From Luidia sarsii (lineage: Eukaryota; Echinodermata; Asteroidea; Paxillosida; Luidiidae): 64,000 nucleotides of DNA. Both the position numbers and the translations under genes were made by a program. A model generated the notes under the pieces. The model saw nothing but the letters and a program-made list of their open reading frames with translations, made no database searches and was not told the origin of the DNA. Each line of letters opens with the position of its first letter. Position 1 is the first letter of the stretch. This document shows, in pieces, positions 34,506 to 47,339 of the stretch. The DNA lies in the NCBI GenBank assembly GCA_949987565.1, contig OX465107.1, positions 749,001 to 813,000 of the forward strand. The letters are read 5' to 3'.

Positions 34506-35100
34506 GGGTTATGGCTTTGGTTATGGTTATGGTTATGGTTATGGTTATGGTTGGGGTTGGGGTTATGGTTATGGTTAGGGTTATGGTTATGGTTATGGTT
34601 ATGGTTATGGTTATGGTTAGGGTTAGGGTTAGGGTTATGGTTAGGGTTATGGTTATGGTAGTGGTTATGGTTATGGTTATGGTTCGGGTTATGGTTATGG
34701 TTATGGTTATGGTTATGGTTATGGTTATGGTTATGGTTATGGTTATGGTTATGGTTATGGTTATGGTTATGGTTATGGTTAGGGTTAGGGTTAGGGTTAG
34801 GGTTATGGTTAGGGTTAGGGTTAGGGTTAGGGTTATGGTTAGGGTTATGGTTATGGTCGTGGTTATGGTTATGGTTATGGTTCGGGTTAGGGTTATGGTT
34901 ATGGTTATGGTTATGGTTAGGGTTAGGGTTATGGTTAGGGTTAGGGTTATGGTTAGGGTTAGGGTTATGGTAGTGGTTATGGTTATGGTTATGGTTCGGG
35001 TTAGGGTTATGGTAATGGTTATGGTTAGGGTCAGGGTTAGGGTTAGGGTAAGGTTTAAGGTTAGGGTTATGGTTATGGTTAGGGTTAGGGTAAGGGTTAG
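34506..35100 (+). repeat. Telomere-like G-rich array (GGTTAT / GGTTAG hexamers)
   Basis: About 600 bp of GGTTAT and GGTTAGGG hexamers, with occasional GGTTCG and GGTAGT variants. TTAGGG is the animal telomere unit; the prevalent TTATGG is a variant spread by tandem duplication (blocks around 34650-34700 and 34960-35000 are alike). Open frames reading MVMVRVRV or TITLTL are artefacts. Confidence 0.93.
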
Positions 35101-36050
35101 GCAAACTCTATCCCTAATCCAACCCAACCCTAACGCTAACCATAACCCTAACCCTAACCCCAAACCAAAACAAAACCCTGACGTTAACCCTAACCCTAAC
35201 CACAAATCACAAACCACAAACCCCAAACCCCAAACCCCAAACCCCAAACCCTAACCCTAACCCTAACCCTATCCCTAATCCAACCCAACCCCAACGCTAA
35301 CCCTAACCCTATCCACTGAAACCCCAAACCCCAAACCCCAAACCCCAACCCAAACCCCAAACCCTATCCCTAATCCAACCAAACTACAACGCTAACCCTA
35401 ACCCTATCCATAGAAACCCCAAACCCCAAACCCCAACCTCAAACCCTAACCCTATCCCTAATCCAACCCAACCCCAGCGCTAACCCTAACCCTATCCACA
35501 GAAACCCCAAACCCAAAACCCAAAACCCAAAACCCAAAACCCCAAACCCAAAACCCCAACCCAAACCCTAACCCTATCCCTTATCCAACCCAACTCCAAC
35601 GATAACCCTAACCCTATCCACAAAAACCACAAACCCCAAACCATAAACCCCAAACTCCAACCACAAACCCTAACCCTAACCCTAACCATATCCCTAATCC
35701 AACCCAACCCCAGCGCTAACCCTAACCCTATCCACAGAAACCCCAAACCCCAAACCCCAACCCCAACCCCAAAGCCTAACCCTAACCCTATCCAACCCAA
35801 CTCCAACGCTAACCCTAACCCTATCCACAGAAACCACAAACCCCAAACCCCAAACCCTAACCCTAACCCCAAACCTATAACCCCATTCAACCCAACCCCA
35901 ACCCTAACCCTAACCTTAATTCTAACCCCAAACCAAAACCCTGCCCTAACCCTAACCCTAACCTTAATCTTAACCCTAACCTTAACCATAACCCTAGCCC
36001 TAACCCCTTCCCTAACCCCAAACCCTAACCCAACCGTAAACCCTAACCTT
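35101..36050 (-). repeat. Telomere-like C-rich array in opposite orientation, with higher-order units
   Basis: CCCTAA hexamers mixed with CCCCAAA heptamers. A larger unit beginning CTATCCCTAATCCAACCCAA, then CGCTAACCCTAACCCTATCC and ACAGAAACCCCAAACCCC, recurs at about 35107, 35269, 35364, 35452, 35574 and 35687, with two shorter versions near 35789 and 35876 (spacing 87-162 bp). Confidence 0.93.
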
Positions 36051-36104
36051 AGTCAGGGTTAGCAGGGTTTGGGGTTTAGTGTTTAAGGTTTATGGTTAGT
36101 GTTA
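36051..36104 (+). repeat. Short return of G-rich telomere-like sequence
   Basis: AGTCAGGGTTAGCAGGGTTT then GGGGTTTAGTGTTTAAGG: the strand switches once more for about 50 bp before unique sequence begins. Confidence 0.8.
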
Positions 36105-36344
36105 ATGCAGTGCAGTGAAGCGCGTACCCGCCACATAGGCAAACAGGACTGGCCTAATAATTATGGCGTAGAAACGGTTTCGGTTTTAGCCTTGATCAAG
36201 TCGTTGGCCAACGATATAGAAATCTAAATTCGGGCTTCAGAAGTACCGTAGACCTATATGTTAAATTGCTTTGCGTAATATGCCTACCGTTGCGAGTGAA
36301 ATGCAGACACATTATCCGCCCATAGCTTGCGCACTCCATTACGC

Positions 36345-36680
36345 CGCCCGCGTATTTTTTTTTACACCGCAGCCATGGGTTTTTCGCTGTATTCCTGCAA
36401 ATCCGCGCTTGAAAAGAGACTATCCCTGCGTTACAAGATCACACAGTGCAGCTAAACATTATTAACAGCAGCTAGAAATTTGCAATTAACAAGACATCTT
36501 ACAAGTTTGTGTCAAACTACAGCTACGACAACAGCCAGTCACATTCCGCCCCTGCTCAAGAAATCCCAACTGACTGATCTCGTAACGCAGCACTGCGTGT
36601 GGTCTCTTTTCAAGCGCGGATTTGCACGAATACGGCGAAAAACCCATGGCTGCGGTGTAAAAAATAAATATACGCCTCCC
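36345..36680. repeat. Large inverted repeat, about 105-bp arms
   Basis: Left arm near 36345-36450 and right arm near 36570-36680 share TTTACACCGCAGCCATGGGT, TTTTCGC, GCAAATCCGCGCTTGAAAAG and CTGCGTTAC blocks in opposite orientation, separated by about 120 bp. Could be a foldback element; no target duplication was found. Only 0.3 kb right of the telomere-like tract. Confidence 0.85.
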
Positions 36681-36689
36681 GCCCGTAGC

Positions 36690-37960
36690 TTGCATGCGTA
36701 GAGGTCGGGTCACGTGTGCGAGCCTTTACCTGGTGCACTTTTGGGCGGCCCGGACGGCTGCGTACGCACTCGTACACATGTACGCACACATTCTGTTGGG
36801 TATGGGATGACAGCGGCGCGGTCTGTGTGCTGCGTATTTACAGCTCGGATACGTCTGGTAGTGCCGTAGTGCCGCGGCGTGCGTTCGTATGGCCTGGATC
36901 ACTGCTCGGAGCCGTACCGGAGAGACCGCCTTGTATACAAGGCTAAACGGTCTCAGACTTGAGCGATACGGCGACTTGCAGATTGTCACTCATGCGCAGA
37001 TCCATGATCGGCTCTAGATTTCTCCCGTCGTAAAACAAACGCTCAATGTAGACACACGTATACGGGAACCTATGTCAATGCGCTTTGTATATATAGGTTG
37101 GTCACCGTTTTAGAGTATTATACGGTAGGCCTAGTTCAGAATAGTCTATCCCTCTTAATTTTTGATATTTCCATTGTGGTCACTTAAGTCAGGAATCAGT
37201 TTGCAACGTTTTTGCCTATTATGCACTCACTTTGGTGAATTATGTAAATCATTCCATGCATAATGCAGTGACTCATTGGAAAGGTCACCAATAGGGAATG
37301 TAATTATCTAAATTGAACGAATCCGAAAGGTATGGTCATTTGAAATGAGAAGCAAGCAGCCGACACCTTTCACATAAACAATGGAGGTAGAGATAAACAT
37401 TCTGGGCGTCGTGTTAATCTGCCCCTTGTTCAATGAACCAAAACTACTGGCAAGATGGCCAACGGTCTTTTGTTTAACTTCAGAATAAACGTTTGAATTA
37501 TTTATGACTGATACTTCCGGAGATAAGTAGGCAGAGCATGGAGCTATACAGCTCGATCCATGGGCACCGTAGCTTGTCCATCCATTTGCAGTCCCTGGTT
37601 GTCGAGGGTCGATGTATAGTTACTTCATAGCTGATCTCTGGACTGAGGAGTCACATTGATACACGTGAGCGGAGTGTTCCTCCATGGTTCAACTAACTGC
37701 GGGTGAAACACTGTGAGTAACTATTCTCTCTATACATAATCATTGGAAAAATCGAACCTGCACTTATATACTATAGGACACAGTTTTGCAAAATATTCAA
37801 ATGTTGGTTATTTATGAACTAATGGAAATTCTCCAAAACAAAAGATGAGCGAAATGATTTCACGCCTCGTACTTGAAAGTGGACGAAAGAAAGACAAATC
37901 CGAAGCCTGAGCCTAAGCCGGGTATTGGAAAAGGGCCCATGCATGTTTTTGTTCATCAGA
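36690..37960. other. Gene-free stretch, CpG-rich at its left
   Basis: 36690-36960 is CpG-rich (GGGCGGCCCGGACGG) and could be regulatory; no exon recognised on either strand. A family A tail fragment lies near 37170-37222. Confidence 0.35.
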
Positions 37961-37978
37961 ACGATGCAATTTTAAGTT

Positions 37979-38142
37979 TTGAAAATTGCTTACTGACTAA
38001 AGTAACCAAACTGCAAGCCCTCAACAATTAGGAGGGTCTGACGTTAAACTTTCGATCCAAGCAGGACCTTTCTCAAAGGCATTCCTTCGCCATTCCTTCG
38101 CTATTCCTTCCTGCTCGTGCTATGATCGAAACATCAGACCAT
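37979..38142. repeat. Foldback MITE, family A
   Basis: AATTGCTTACTGACTAAAGT, CGATCCAAGCAGGACCTTTC, then a CATTCCTTCG triplication and a returning GATCGAAACATCAGACC arm. Confidence 0.75.
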
Positions 38143-38414
38143 CCTTATTTTTGACAAGCATCATTGTATTTTTGAATGTTTAATTTTTAGTGTTTTAGGG
38201 TATGTTTTTTTAATAACTGTTTGGTGACTACACAGTACCACCTATACCTCCATGATAACACCCATTTCTTTATTTCTATATCTATTTTCTGCCCACCTGT
38301 AAATCTTCAAATGTGCTAGTTCACAAACTAAAAACCTGCTAGGATCTAGGATCTAGGATCTAGGATCCGTGTCCTATTCACTCTCTCCTATTCACTCTCT
38401 CCCCCCTGCCTTCG

Positions 38415-38556
38415 TGTACATGTATCTGTTTTGTCCTTGTCACTCTGCCTTTGAGAAAGGTTCTGCTAGGATCGAAACGTCAGGCCCACTAAATTTTAGA
38501 TTTACTTTTTGGTAATTTTAGTCAGTAAGCAGTTTGCAACATTTTTGTATATCACC
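38415..38556. repeat. Foldback family A, right half with filler
   Basis: Filler CATGTATCTGTTTTGTCCTT, then AGGTTCTGCTAGGATCGAAA, CGTCAGGCCCACTAAATTTT, ending GCAACATTTTTGTATATC. Just upstream (38337-38368) is a short GGATCTA tandem. Confidence 0.82.
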
Positions 38557-38956
38557 CCAAACTAAAAACCTCCGAGTTCACCTATCTGTATCAGCTGTAC
38601 GATCGGGTCTCACAGCGCCCTCTATCTGTCCATATCGATTGTTTCCCCTCTTTTAGCGGTGTCGCATTTCAATTCGCCTCCTTGCTCAACATTTATTAAC
38701 TATCCGGAGGGGTAATCGATGTCTTCCCAAACGGAAGATAGCGGATTCCATCTGGAGGTCATCTCTTTTCTAGGCCACCTTTCAGCGAAATGGACTCATA
38801 AACAGCGCTGGCGGCCAAGATGAGTGTCGTTGAAAGCGAGACACCAGTGTGGCTGCACGTAGGCGGTCTTTTTCAAAGGAAGGGTTGCGGGGGGTTCCGA
38901 TAAACTCCACCCCTCCCCTCTCCCCTCCCCCTTTCTTCTCCTCCCAATTGATCACC

Positions 38957-39121
38957 ATGCAGCAACTGGCCGTTCTACTAATTATAGGCGTGTCTTTGTG
39001 TCTGTTTGCATTGCTTATTGGCCCATTCAATGTTCCATTATTCACGGACCCCATGCAGACTTGCAGCTATATAGGCAAATGTTTGTTGGTCAGACTTATT
39101 GCCTCGCAAAAAAATAAATAA
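38957..39121 (+). CDS. Doubtful small ORF with one hydrophobic segment (54 aa)
   Basis: ATG in strong context (CACCATGC); encodes MQQLAVLLIIGVSLCLFALL, then a short tail with NVPLFTD. The N-terminus could act as a signal peptide or anchor, but there is no homology I recognise, no evident splice structure and a foldback repeat directly follows. Chance is the more likely explanation. Confidence 0.12.
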   Translation: MQQLAVLLIIGVSLCLFALLIGPFNVPLFTDPMQTCSYIGKCLLVRLIASQKNK

Positions 39122-39133
39122 ATGAAAAATTAA

Positions 39134-39232
39134 TGCCTTTGACTTTGAGAAAGATCCTGCTGAAACGTCAGGCCCTCTTAATGTTCGATATTCACTTATT
39201 GGTCATTTTTTTTAGTAAGTTAGCAACATTTG
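39134..39232. repeat. Foldback family A, right half, worn
   Basis: TTTGAGAAAGATCCTGCTGA, AACGTCAGGCCCTCTTAATG, then a shortened tail AGTAAGTTAGCAACATT. Confidence 0.7.
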
Positions 39233-39239
39233 TTGCTGT

Positions 39240-42200
39240 CGAGAAAAAAATGAAATTAAAAATTGAGTAGGGCTCCTATCAAATTTGATGGTGAATTGAT
39301 AAGGCCGCGGTGAAAAAAAGAGAGATATCTTTCAGGATATCATCTAGAGTGTTTGTCATGAAGCACAATGCACTTCAGAATATTCCATTATTTAGGTTCT
39401 TCTTTGGAATCGGTGTAGGGAAAGCTTTGAGTTATCCTGAAACCAACGGCACGCCACGCCGCGTTTATTTCATGTCATTATATAATTATATTCCTGGCAA
39501 TGTATAAGGTGATGCATGCTTTTAGTCATGATAGAGGGGAGATCTTCAGTGACGTAAATAGACACGTCAGCATTCATCATTCTTAGAGCGATGCCTGTTT
39601 AATTGTTCGTTGGTTCGCTTAATATCCTTTTGCTTGGTTTTCTTATGGGTCCGTACCTTTACCGACTGTACGCGTGTCAGTTTCATTTCGTATATATACT
39701 TGGTAACCTTGCCGGAAATCCACGCTGTGATTAGTGATAAGATTCGCCTTGAACATTACCGATACTATCGGAGGCCAACATGTTGCTTAAAATAGCATGA
39801 AAAATCGTCCTCGTTAGAATCAGGGGCCAATGTCTAAGCATCGAAATACATCTTCGGTTACAACAAGATTGGTTAGATTCTTCACATGGTGCTCATTGAG
39901 GTTAACTCGTGTTTTAATACACTGGGTGCTCACTGCTATAAGATACAATACAAATGGAACTTTGGATGGCAACCAGATTTTATCCACGGACGGAAGGCTT
40001 TTCAAGGAAGACTTTTAAAGTGAATTTAGGTGCTTAAGCTGGTCTATGAAATTACCCCCATGCAGTTTGTCAGCTGTTTTCGTGCTAAGCATAATTTTTA
40101 ATAGGCTTATTTGAATACGAGTCAGTACAAGAAACATCAAGTGAAATAGCGGTCTTGTTTTAAACAGGTGAGACATTTCTTGCATGCTTAGCAGAATTTT
40201 ATGAAACTAGCCGCAGGTGTCCTTCCATGTCATTGTGTACTCGTTTGAAAGCTAATGTACAATTTCCTTCTAGATAGGCCTAGAGGTCGCGTGCTTGCAT
40301 TCATACTCGTGGACACCTGGGTATTTACAGGTACCGACAGACCAATAATATACTCCCTGCAACAAATGTCACATCCACCTTTGTCCCGAGTTGGGTCCCA
40401 CGCCTATTTCCCCAGACAAAATCTTCACATCCACGTCTGGAATCAAATCACCGAAGAAAGGAACGTTTAATCAAATTATCAGCCTCTCTGAAAGACAGAA
40501 TTAAACGGTCACCCGTTGGAACTGCGTGCGACCTATTTCCGGCGTTTATGATAAATGTGTGCGCGTGCATTCATTAGTGGTACTTGCCATGCAGCGACAG
40601 AGGGTGAGTAATTCCGCCTATTGTCATAGGCGTGACATCTTGGTAAGAACAATTACCTGCGGGCACTAGGAAGGGGTGAGGGTGGATAGGGGTGGGGATG
40701 GAATGAGGGTGGGTGGGGTTTGCTGTCCGATTACATGAGAGGAACTCACATTTATGATTTCACATTGTCGGGAATCGCAACACCATGTTATACCTTGCTC
40801 TATGGTGCTACCAACCTGGGTTAGAAAATGTCTTGTTTCGCTGTGAATTTTCTCCCGTTTTTCATTGTTAGAATTACAACTGGATCGAAACCCGCAAAGG
40901 CTAGCATCTTTCCCCAGAAATGTTTTGTCTAGAATGTTTTTCATGAAATGGAAATCGTCTTCTTCGTTTTCTGACGTATAGTCTCGTAGTTTCGAGGCCT
41001 TCAATAAAGATTTGTTCTCTTACAAAACTCATCTGCTTTCTGAAAAAAAGACCAGCCTGATAGAAAAACCTAGAATCAAAACGTCTGACCCGTCGAAATT
41101 TGCATCTTGAAAAAAAATCTTTGTTTTACTTTGATGTAAAAGCTGAAATCTATTAAATTGTATTACTAATTATTGTATTAATTGTTTAGTAGCTTTCCAC
41201 ACACGGGTTTGCGCAGCAAAGCAGCGAGAAATGTTTCTACATTTCGCTGTACAGTTCTTGAATGTCTTGGTCAATATCTTCGTTTGGAATGCCAGACTGG
41301 TGCCACGCAGGCGCCAACTTAAAGACGTTGACGGCAGTCTGGTATCACGTGGCGCCCCCCACTCGGAATGTGCAGTGTGGCAGCGCAGCGTAGGCGAGCT
41401 GTGCGTCTCCCATAGAGTCAGGCACACTGCCTGCAATGGATGCGGCCTATACGCTGACACGTTACTACACCACTGACTGTAGCCATTTACCGCTCACCCG
41501 TGTGACAACACTGACAACATAACGGCTCGAGTATCTCACTGGAGCCAGGAATTACGCTACCCAAGGAGCCTGCTGTATGGTTGGGAAAGGCTCCAATGCC
41601 TTAACGCCGGAGAAAAGCGGCCTGGGGATGAGATTGTGAGCGGCTTGGAGTCACAGCTGACGGTCGTCTGGGAAGGTTTGTTGCTCTTCCTTTAAGAACT
41701 CCACAGCGTGCCTTCAAGAAAAGTGTGTGAACGGTCGAGTAATGCCTTGACCTTCTCTCCATTGCACTGGCCGTGTGTACGTGCTGTGTGCGATTGGTGG
41801 CTAGGCAATCCAACCACACACCAGGAAGTACTTACTAAGGTAGTCAACCCGCCAGCCTTGTGGTAGCCATAACCCTTATTCACTGAGGAAGTAACACACC
41901 GATTGAGGTTGTAACAAAAACAATCTCCTACCAGACACATACTGAGCATTTCTCCATTGGGCATTGCTACTGACTGGCTAAGGTTAGACAGTTGCAGGGA
42001 AGTAACTCGCTATTTCAATATATCTGACAGTGACATTTATTTACATCCCGTTTAGAGTTTTAGACACTTCCATCAAAGCTCCAAGGATTTTTTATTTAGA
42101 ACAGACTGCCTTGGGCGAGGCCAAATAAGTGGGGCAGATGAACTCTATTCAAGCTTCAAATCGTGGTTGGCATGAGATTCCCATCAACTCATGTGATGAG

Positions 42201-44640
42201 TACATACATTGTTCTGCTCATTATATTCAGAGCACATCTGCAGAATCTTAGTTGCAAATGTTTGTGGGGTATTTCCCGGGCTCCTCCCATTGACAAGTTT
42301 TTGACAAGTACATGTAAATATTTATTATTGCCTGGAAGTACAAGTATTGTGTGGATTTTCTGTGGGACATTATGTTATTGAATTAGTATCGAGGCCTACC
42401 CATTGTGCATGCTACATGGAGTTCAAGTAATCTGACATTCTTAGGGCCTAAGATTGTGAAACTACAGATATGGAAGTAAATGCTAAGGGTTGGTTATGGC
42501 ATGGTCAAAGATTGTTTGTCTTTCCGGAAAATGGCTATTGTCTTCATAACAATAGGTGGTCTATTGTGGACTTTTTCCTGACCTTTACAGTGAGGGGATT
42601 AGCTAAAAATTTGGCAAAAAAAGCTGACAGTATCATAAATTGCACTGTGTTAAATTTATAGACCACAAAAATCATCATACATACAATTTAGTATTTTTCA
42701 CAAGAATTCGAGTGAGCTAATTTTCAGAAAACCAGACAATCAATTATCGCATAACAAATTTTAACAATATCACTTATCATGCTCAGTTGTTCAATACTAA
42801 AATATTAATGATCTGACCCTGAAAATAGCCTCCATATTACTACAAATCCAAAGGTACAGGTAGACAAAATGTTCATGAGTTCATGAAAGTGTGCCAGACA
42901 TAAGAGTACTATGCAAATGTTGAAAAAAATGAAAATAACTCGAGTGTAGAGAGGGATGGATTGGAGGATGCATTGTATTTGTAAATTGTAGTGTACATGT
43001 ACAACATGTACACGGTGTAGTCGTGTAACTGTACTTGACTAGTAAACAAGCACGTGTACATGCATGCTAAACAGGCACGGCATTTTGTGATCTGTCAAAG
43101 GCTACCTCATTCAGCTCTCACATGCCTCGTTAGCTGTTAATTAAGGACATCATTATGTCAGTAGTTAGGGTAGTCTGATAAATCAACAAACTCATTCGGT
43201 TGAAATTGGCTGTGAGATTTGGTTTCTGCTTCAGCACCCAAAAGGATTCAATCACCTCCTAGGAAAAGCCCTATGAGTATTGGTAACCATACAAAGTGTA
43301 CATTGCAAGCTGCTTTCTACCCATAGACTAAAGCAACCCATATCTTACATTTTCAATTTCAAAATTGACAGAGGGCACATCCCGGCATGGTTTGCCCTGC
43401 ATCCAGCTGTGAGGTGGCCAAAGGGTGACCTTTTGTTGGACCTCCCCAGGGGTTTGTCTCCAAACCTTGCCAAGGTCTAAAATCAATGCTTGAAAAAACA
43501 ATAGCATTAGCACCTTAGCCAGTGCAAATGGCTGTGTCTGGCCTATGTGATGTTTCCGTGCACATTACTGAATGTTTCTACCATACATGGGCATGCACAT
43601 TATTATTACAGTGTTTTAGTCTTATTCCTTAGCTAATCTATGACCCATGGAACTCACAAAATTACAGAAAACCCTGCTTCCAGGCAGCAATTTTTTCTGC
43701 CTTTGAGAATGGTTCTTATAGGATAAAACATCAGGTCAAGATGATGTTTTAATTCTCCAACATATTGGGATAAAAGTATGAAATTTGTTCCCTTTTAAAA
43801 AAAAATTGCAAAAGGGAAATTGTAATTTTCCATCCGGGAAAAAACCCTTGCAATGGAAAAATGTTACCCCTGTCACTTGAAGAACCCAATTCAAGGTCTA
43901 GGAAAATGGAATGAAAAAAACAACACGTCGAGCTGGAGTGACCAAAAACCAAAGCTCTCTTCTGACTCTCAAAATTACCTCATCCAGAAACTAAACCTCA
44001 TTGAATATGCAGAAGACAGGCCCACAATGGGTAGATCAGATGAGAAATGGTAACAAGATGTAGAAAGCCTTCCCAATGACCTTCGCAAGCCCTTTCTATT
44101 GCTCTTATTTGTTTCTTGTTTTTGGGGTGTGTTTTTTCCCCCCCAGAGAAATAAGACTAGAATCAAGATAACATGTCCCCTCCTCCATGCTGTCTCTGTC
44201 TCCATGCCCATTGATTATTTCCTCTTCCCCCTGAACCAGTCTACATTTGCCACCCAGTGACTAACGCAGTCCTCTGATATTGATTCAGGGAGTTAATAAA
44301 AATTTACCTGTACGGGAGCGTAAGCACAACCCATCTTCTTTGTAATTTGAAAACTGCAGAAGGCTTGGGGGAGGAGAACATTGTTACAGTAGGAAATCTT
44401 CAAATTGCTGCAGTAATAATGGTATACATGCACTGGGCTTGTTTTTGGGGGGTGTTTTTTGTGATCCGTTCGTCAGAAATTGGTGAATTGAGTCTGGGTC
44501 TTGCACTCTTGACGGGTGACAGGAGTCACAGGACCCCTACTTGACTGCATCTAGTCAAGGGTGGGCTTACTGTGGGACCCCAGCCCCCACCCATACCCAT
44601 TCTATGGGAGGGAGGTACCTGTTTTGATGGCATGAATCAG
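39240..44640. other. Gene-free stretch
   Basis: No exon recognised on either strand. Weak family A traces at 41057-41105 and 43699-43738; a small ACATGTACA palindrome cluster at 42990-43015. Confidence 0.4.
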
Positions 44641-44649
44641 GTTGCCAGT

Positions 44650-44894
44650 AGGGCTGTTTCCAATGTCCAAAGAATCAGGATTCAAAAACGTTTTTTTTTT
44701 TTTTCTCGAGTTCACACAGGCCACACACAGGTTCACACATTTGCATCGCAAATGAATGCGATTATTTGGAAAAGTTTCGCTAATACTAGTTGAGTCCAAA
44801 TCGCGATTAAAATCCCTCTAATAATTGCATTTATTGTGCCCACACAAAAAATTCAAATTTCGATCCAAATTATGGTGATTTATGGAAACGGTCC
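44650..44894. mobile_element. TIR element family C, short 245-bp copy
   Basis: Ends GGGCTGTTTCC and, inverted, GGACCGTTTCC. Internal AAATCGCGATTAAAATCCC and AATTGCATTTATTGTGCCCA match the other copies. Contains a T15 run. Confidence 0.7.
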
Positions 44895-44899
44895 TAATG

Positions 44900-46770
44900 T
44901 ACAGTACAGTAGGACCTCCCAACCCCCTGTCTATGAGTTTATGAGACGGACTTGCCTGCTTGATGGCTGAATCAGGTATTCCATAGGCTGTGCTACACAC
45001 GTCAGCTGTATCGTACTGACGCACAACCTTAAATGGTTACTTAAAGCTTGAAAATGTAAACCCTAAACAGCATGACAAACAGTGTCCATCCTACATGTAG
45101 CAGGACCTTACTCAAAGGTCCTTGTATCAAAAGTCAGGCCGTCCACATTTTCTAGATAATTTACATTTCAGTCAATAAGTTAGTGAATAAGCAGTGCACC
45201 GTGCAACATTGGTTTGTGTGTATGTGTAGTTGTTATTGTCTGTTTAAGTTACCCTTCTTTGTCTAATTAATGCTGTTTCTGCCACTCACAATTCTTGACA
45301 CTACCACTGGCCTTAAATGAAGCATGAAACCAGTAAGTCCAGAACCCAAAATAGTACACGCATCATATGACGTACTACAGTGCAAGTACCGGTATTTTCA
45401 AAGGCGGAAAGTCTTTTTAAGAAGGTACAATGAGTATTGTATATAATTATTAACTCGAGATGACTTAAAAATGTAGTGCAGGCCATTACTCTTTCCGTAG
45501 CCCAGTTAACGGCAGCGTCCAAAACTGTCCGACATATCCAATAAATATCCAATGTGCACATGCATAAAATTGGCATCAAGTGAACAGGGTGTGAAGACTG
45601 TGACAGCTGGCACTGCAATCCGGATGTGAATTGTGCTGCCTGCTTAGACTGCCCCAAGGTTTCACTAGAGCCTAAAGAATTCACCCAATAGGTGACCCGA
45701 CAGTAGGCTGCTTGAATTATCCCAAGCAGTCAGTGGGAGGCTGTACACAGGTTTGAAGACATGGGGGGATACCTTTTCTGCTTCACTTCAGAGCCAGTAC
45801 GCTCCCTTGAATGCCTCCAGTCTCCACTCCCTTCTGCCTGGTGTCATTAGGGGGCTCAAACCTCTCCCTGATTAGACATCCCACCGGGTAAGGGGACCTT
45901 GGAGTTTTGCCGCAATTTTCATCATTAGGAGAACTGATTGTCAGCAGACTGCCATGCTGTGATAATGGTTGAATGACCATGCCCAAGGCTTGCATGCTGT
46001 GTGCTTCATTTCATCACTTACATGTGCATAAATGGAGAGTGATGTACCCTTTTTACAATTCGTTTTGAGATGGCTTCAGTTTGTCCGGAATGAAAAGCAG
46101 AGATTGTTTGTGGCATGTCCTACGCCTACAATCCTCAGAATATTTTTCTTATTTTTCAGTGGCTGTGTGACTATACTCATTAACTGTGACCATATGGAGT
46201 GAGCAATGCAAAAACACATGGCCCATCTGATCATTGTGGAGAAACCCTTGTTAGTTGATTTACAATGGGTCATAACTCATAAGGCTTTGTGAAACCTACC
46301 CCTGATGGCTGACTTCCCTGCTACTGCCATATGCTCAAAGATTTGCACTGTAGTCTAGATGGAAAACCCAATGCACACATTGTAGGCAGTTTAGCATTCG
46401 ACACATTATGGAACTCTCAGGAATCAGTCATGATGGGTTGAATAGTCAAGAATGGGGCTAAAGTTTGTGGTTTTCAAACAACACTGTGGAAGGGAGGTCT
46501 GTGGCTTTGCCAGTTTTGCCCAAGAAGAAAAGAAGAAAAGAGATCTATTCATTGAGATGCCTTGCAGATAAGTGCATGCAAGCACCTACACTGTATGATC
46601 CTTCCTCACAGTGGTAGGCTACTTCTCCTTTCTCTTTTAAATCCTCTATCTAGTAAAGGTAAATCCTATCAGCCCTGCAACCAGAGATTTGATTTGCCTG
46701 TACACTCCTTCCTATGGCTAAGCTGAGCAAATGGAGTTACATAATGGTTTAAAGTACATGTATGTACAGA
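44900..46770. other. Gene-free stretch
   Basis: Worn family A copy at 45090-45215. No coding or RNA feature supported. Confidence 0.4.
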
Positions 46771-47189
46771 GAGCTTGGGGCCATTATTGTTACTGTGGAT
46801 TGAGCAAGGAAAGTGCCAACGAGCACTGAAAATGCATGTCTGCGAAAATTGGCGCCAGGTGTCTGGCGCAATGGTCGTTTGCAATTTGATCGCAGACATT
46901 TACATGGTACAACACAGCGCGGTCGCAAACGTCCCTTGCTTCACCGTATTTGGAGGCGAGGTCAGAGGTTATTATTTGTATCGCTGTTACTGCGCTATTA
47001 TTTGCACGGAGGCATACGTTTACCAGTGTTGCTCTCAGCTCAGCGCCCGCGTTGCGAATTGTCTGATTGACGTTACGATCATGATGGCAGTTTTCAAGAA
47101 CAATAATTATTGCGCACGAAGTAAGGTCCAGTTGGATAACAGTAGCAAGCTGCGCTCGCACTCCTCCGCACCAAGCATGTGCATGCAGG

Positions 47190-47335
47190 CACGCAGCCAT
47201 GGACATGTACATGGACATGTATGTACATGGACATGTATGTACATGGACATGTATGTACATGGACATGTATGTACATGGACATGTATGTACATGGACATGT
47301 ACAATGTACATGTACATGTACATGTACATGTGTAC
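47190..47335. repeat. 16-bp minisatellite CATGGACATGTATGTA
   Basis: Five to six units at 47204-47300, flanked by simpler TACATG repeats. Produces long open frames on both strands (MYVHGHVCTWTC and mirror), all artefactual. Confidence 0.9.
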
Positions 47336-47339
47336 GTCC

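Noticed and set aside
34415..35254. Open frames of 200-279 codons reading Met-Val, Asn-His/Pro or Thr-Ile repeats
   Set aside because: They are translations of telomere-like hexamers in different frames, open on both strands at once; no protein signature.
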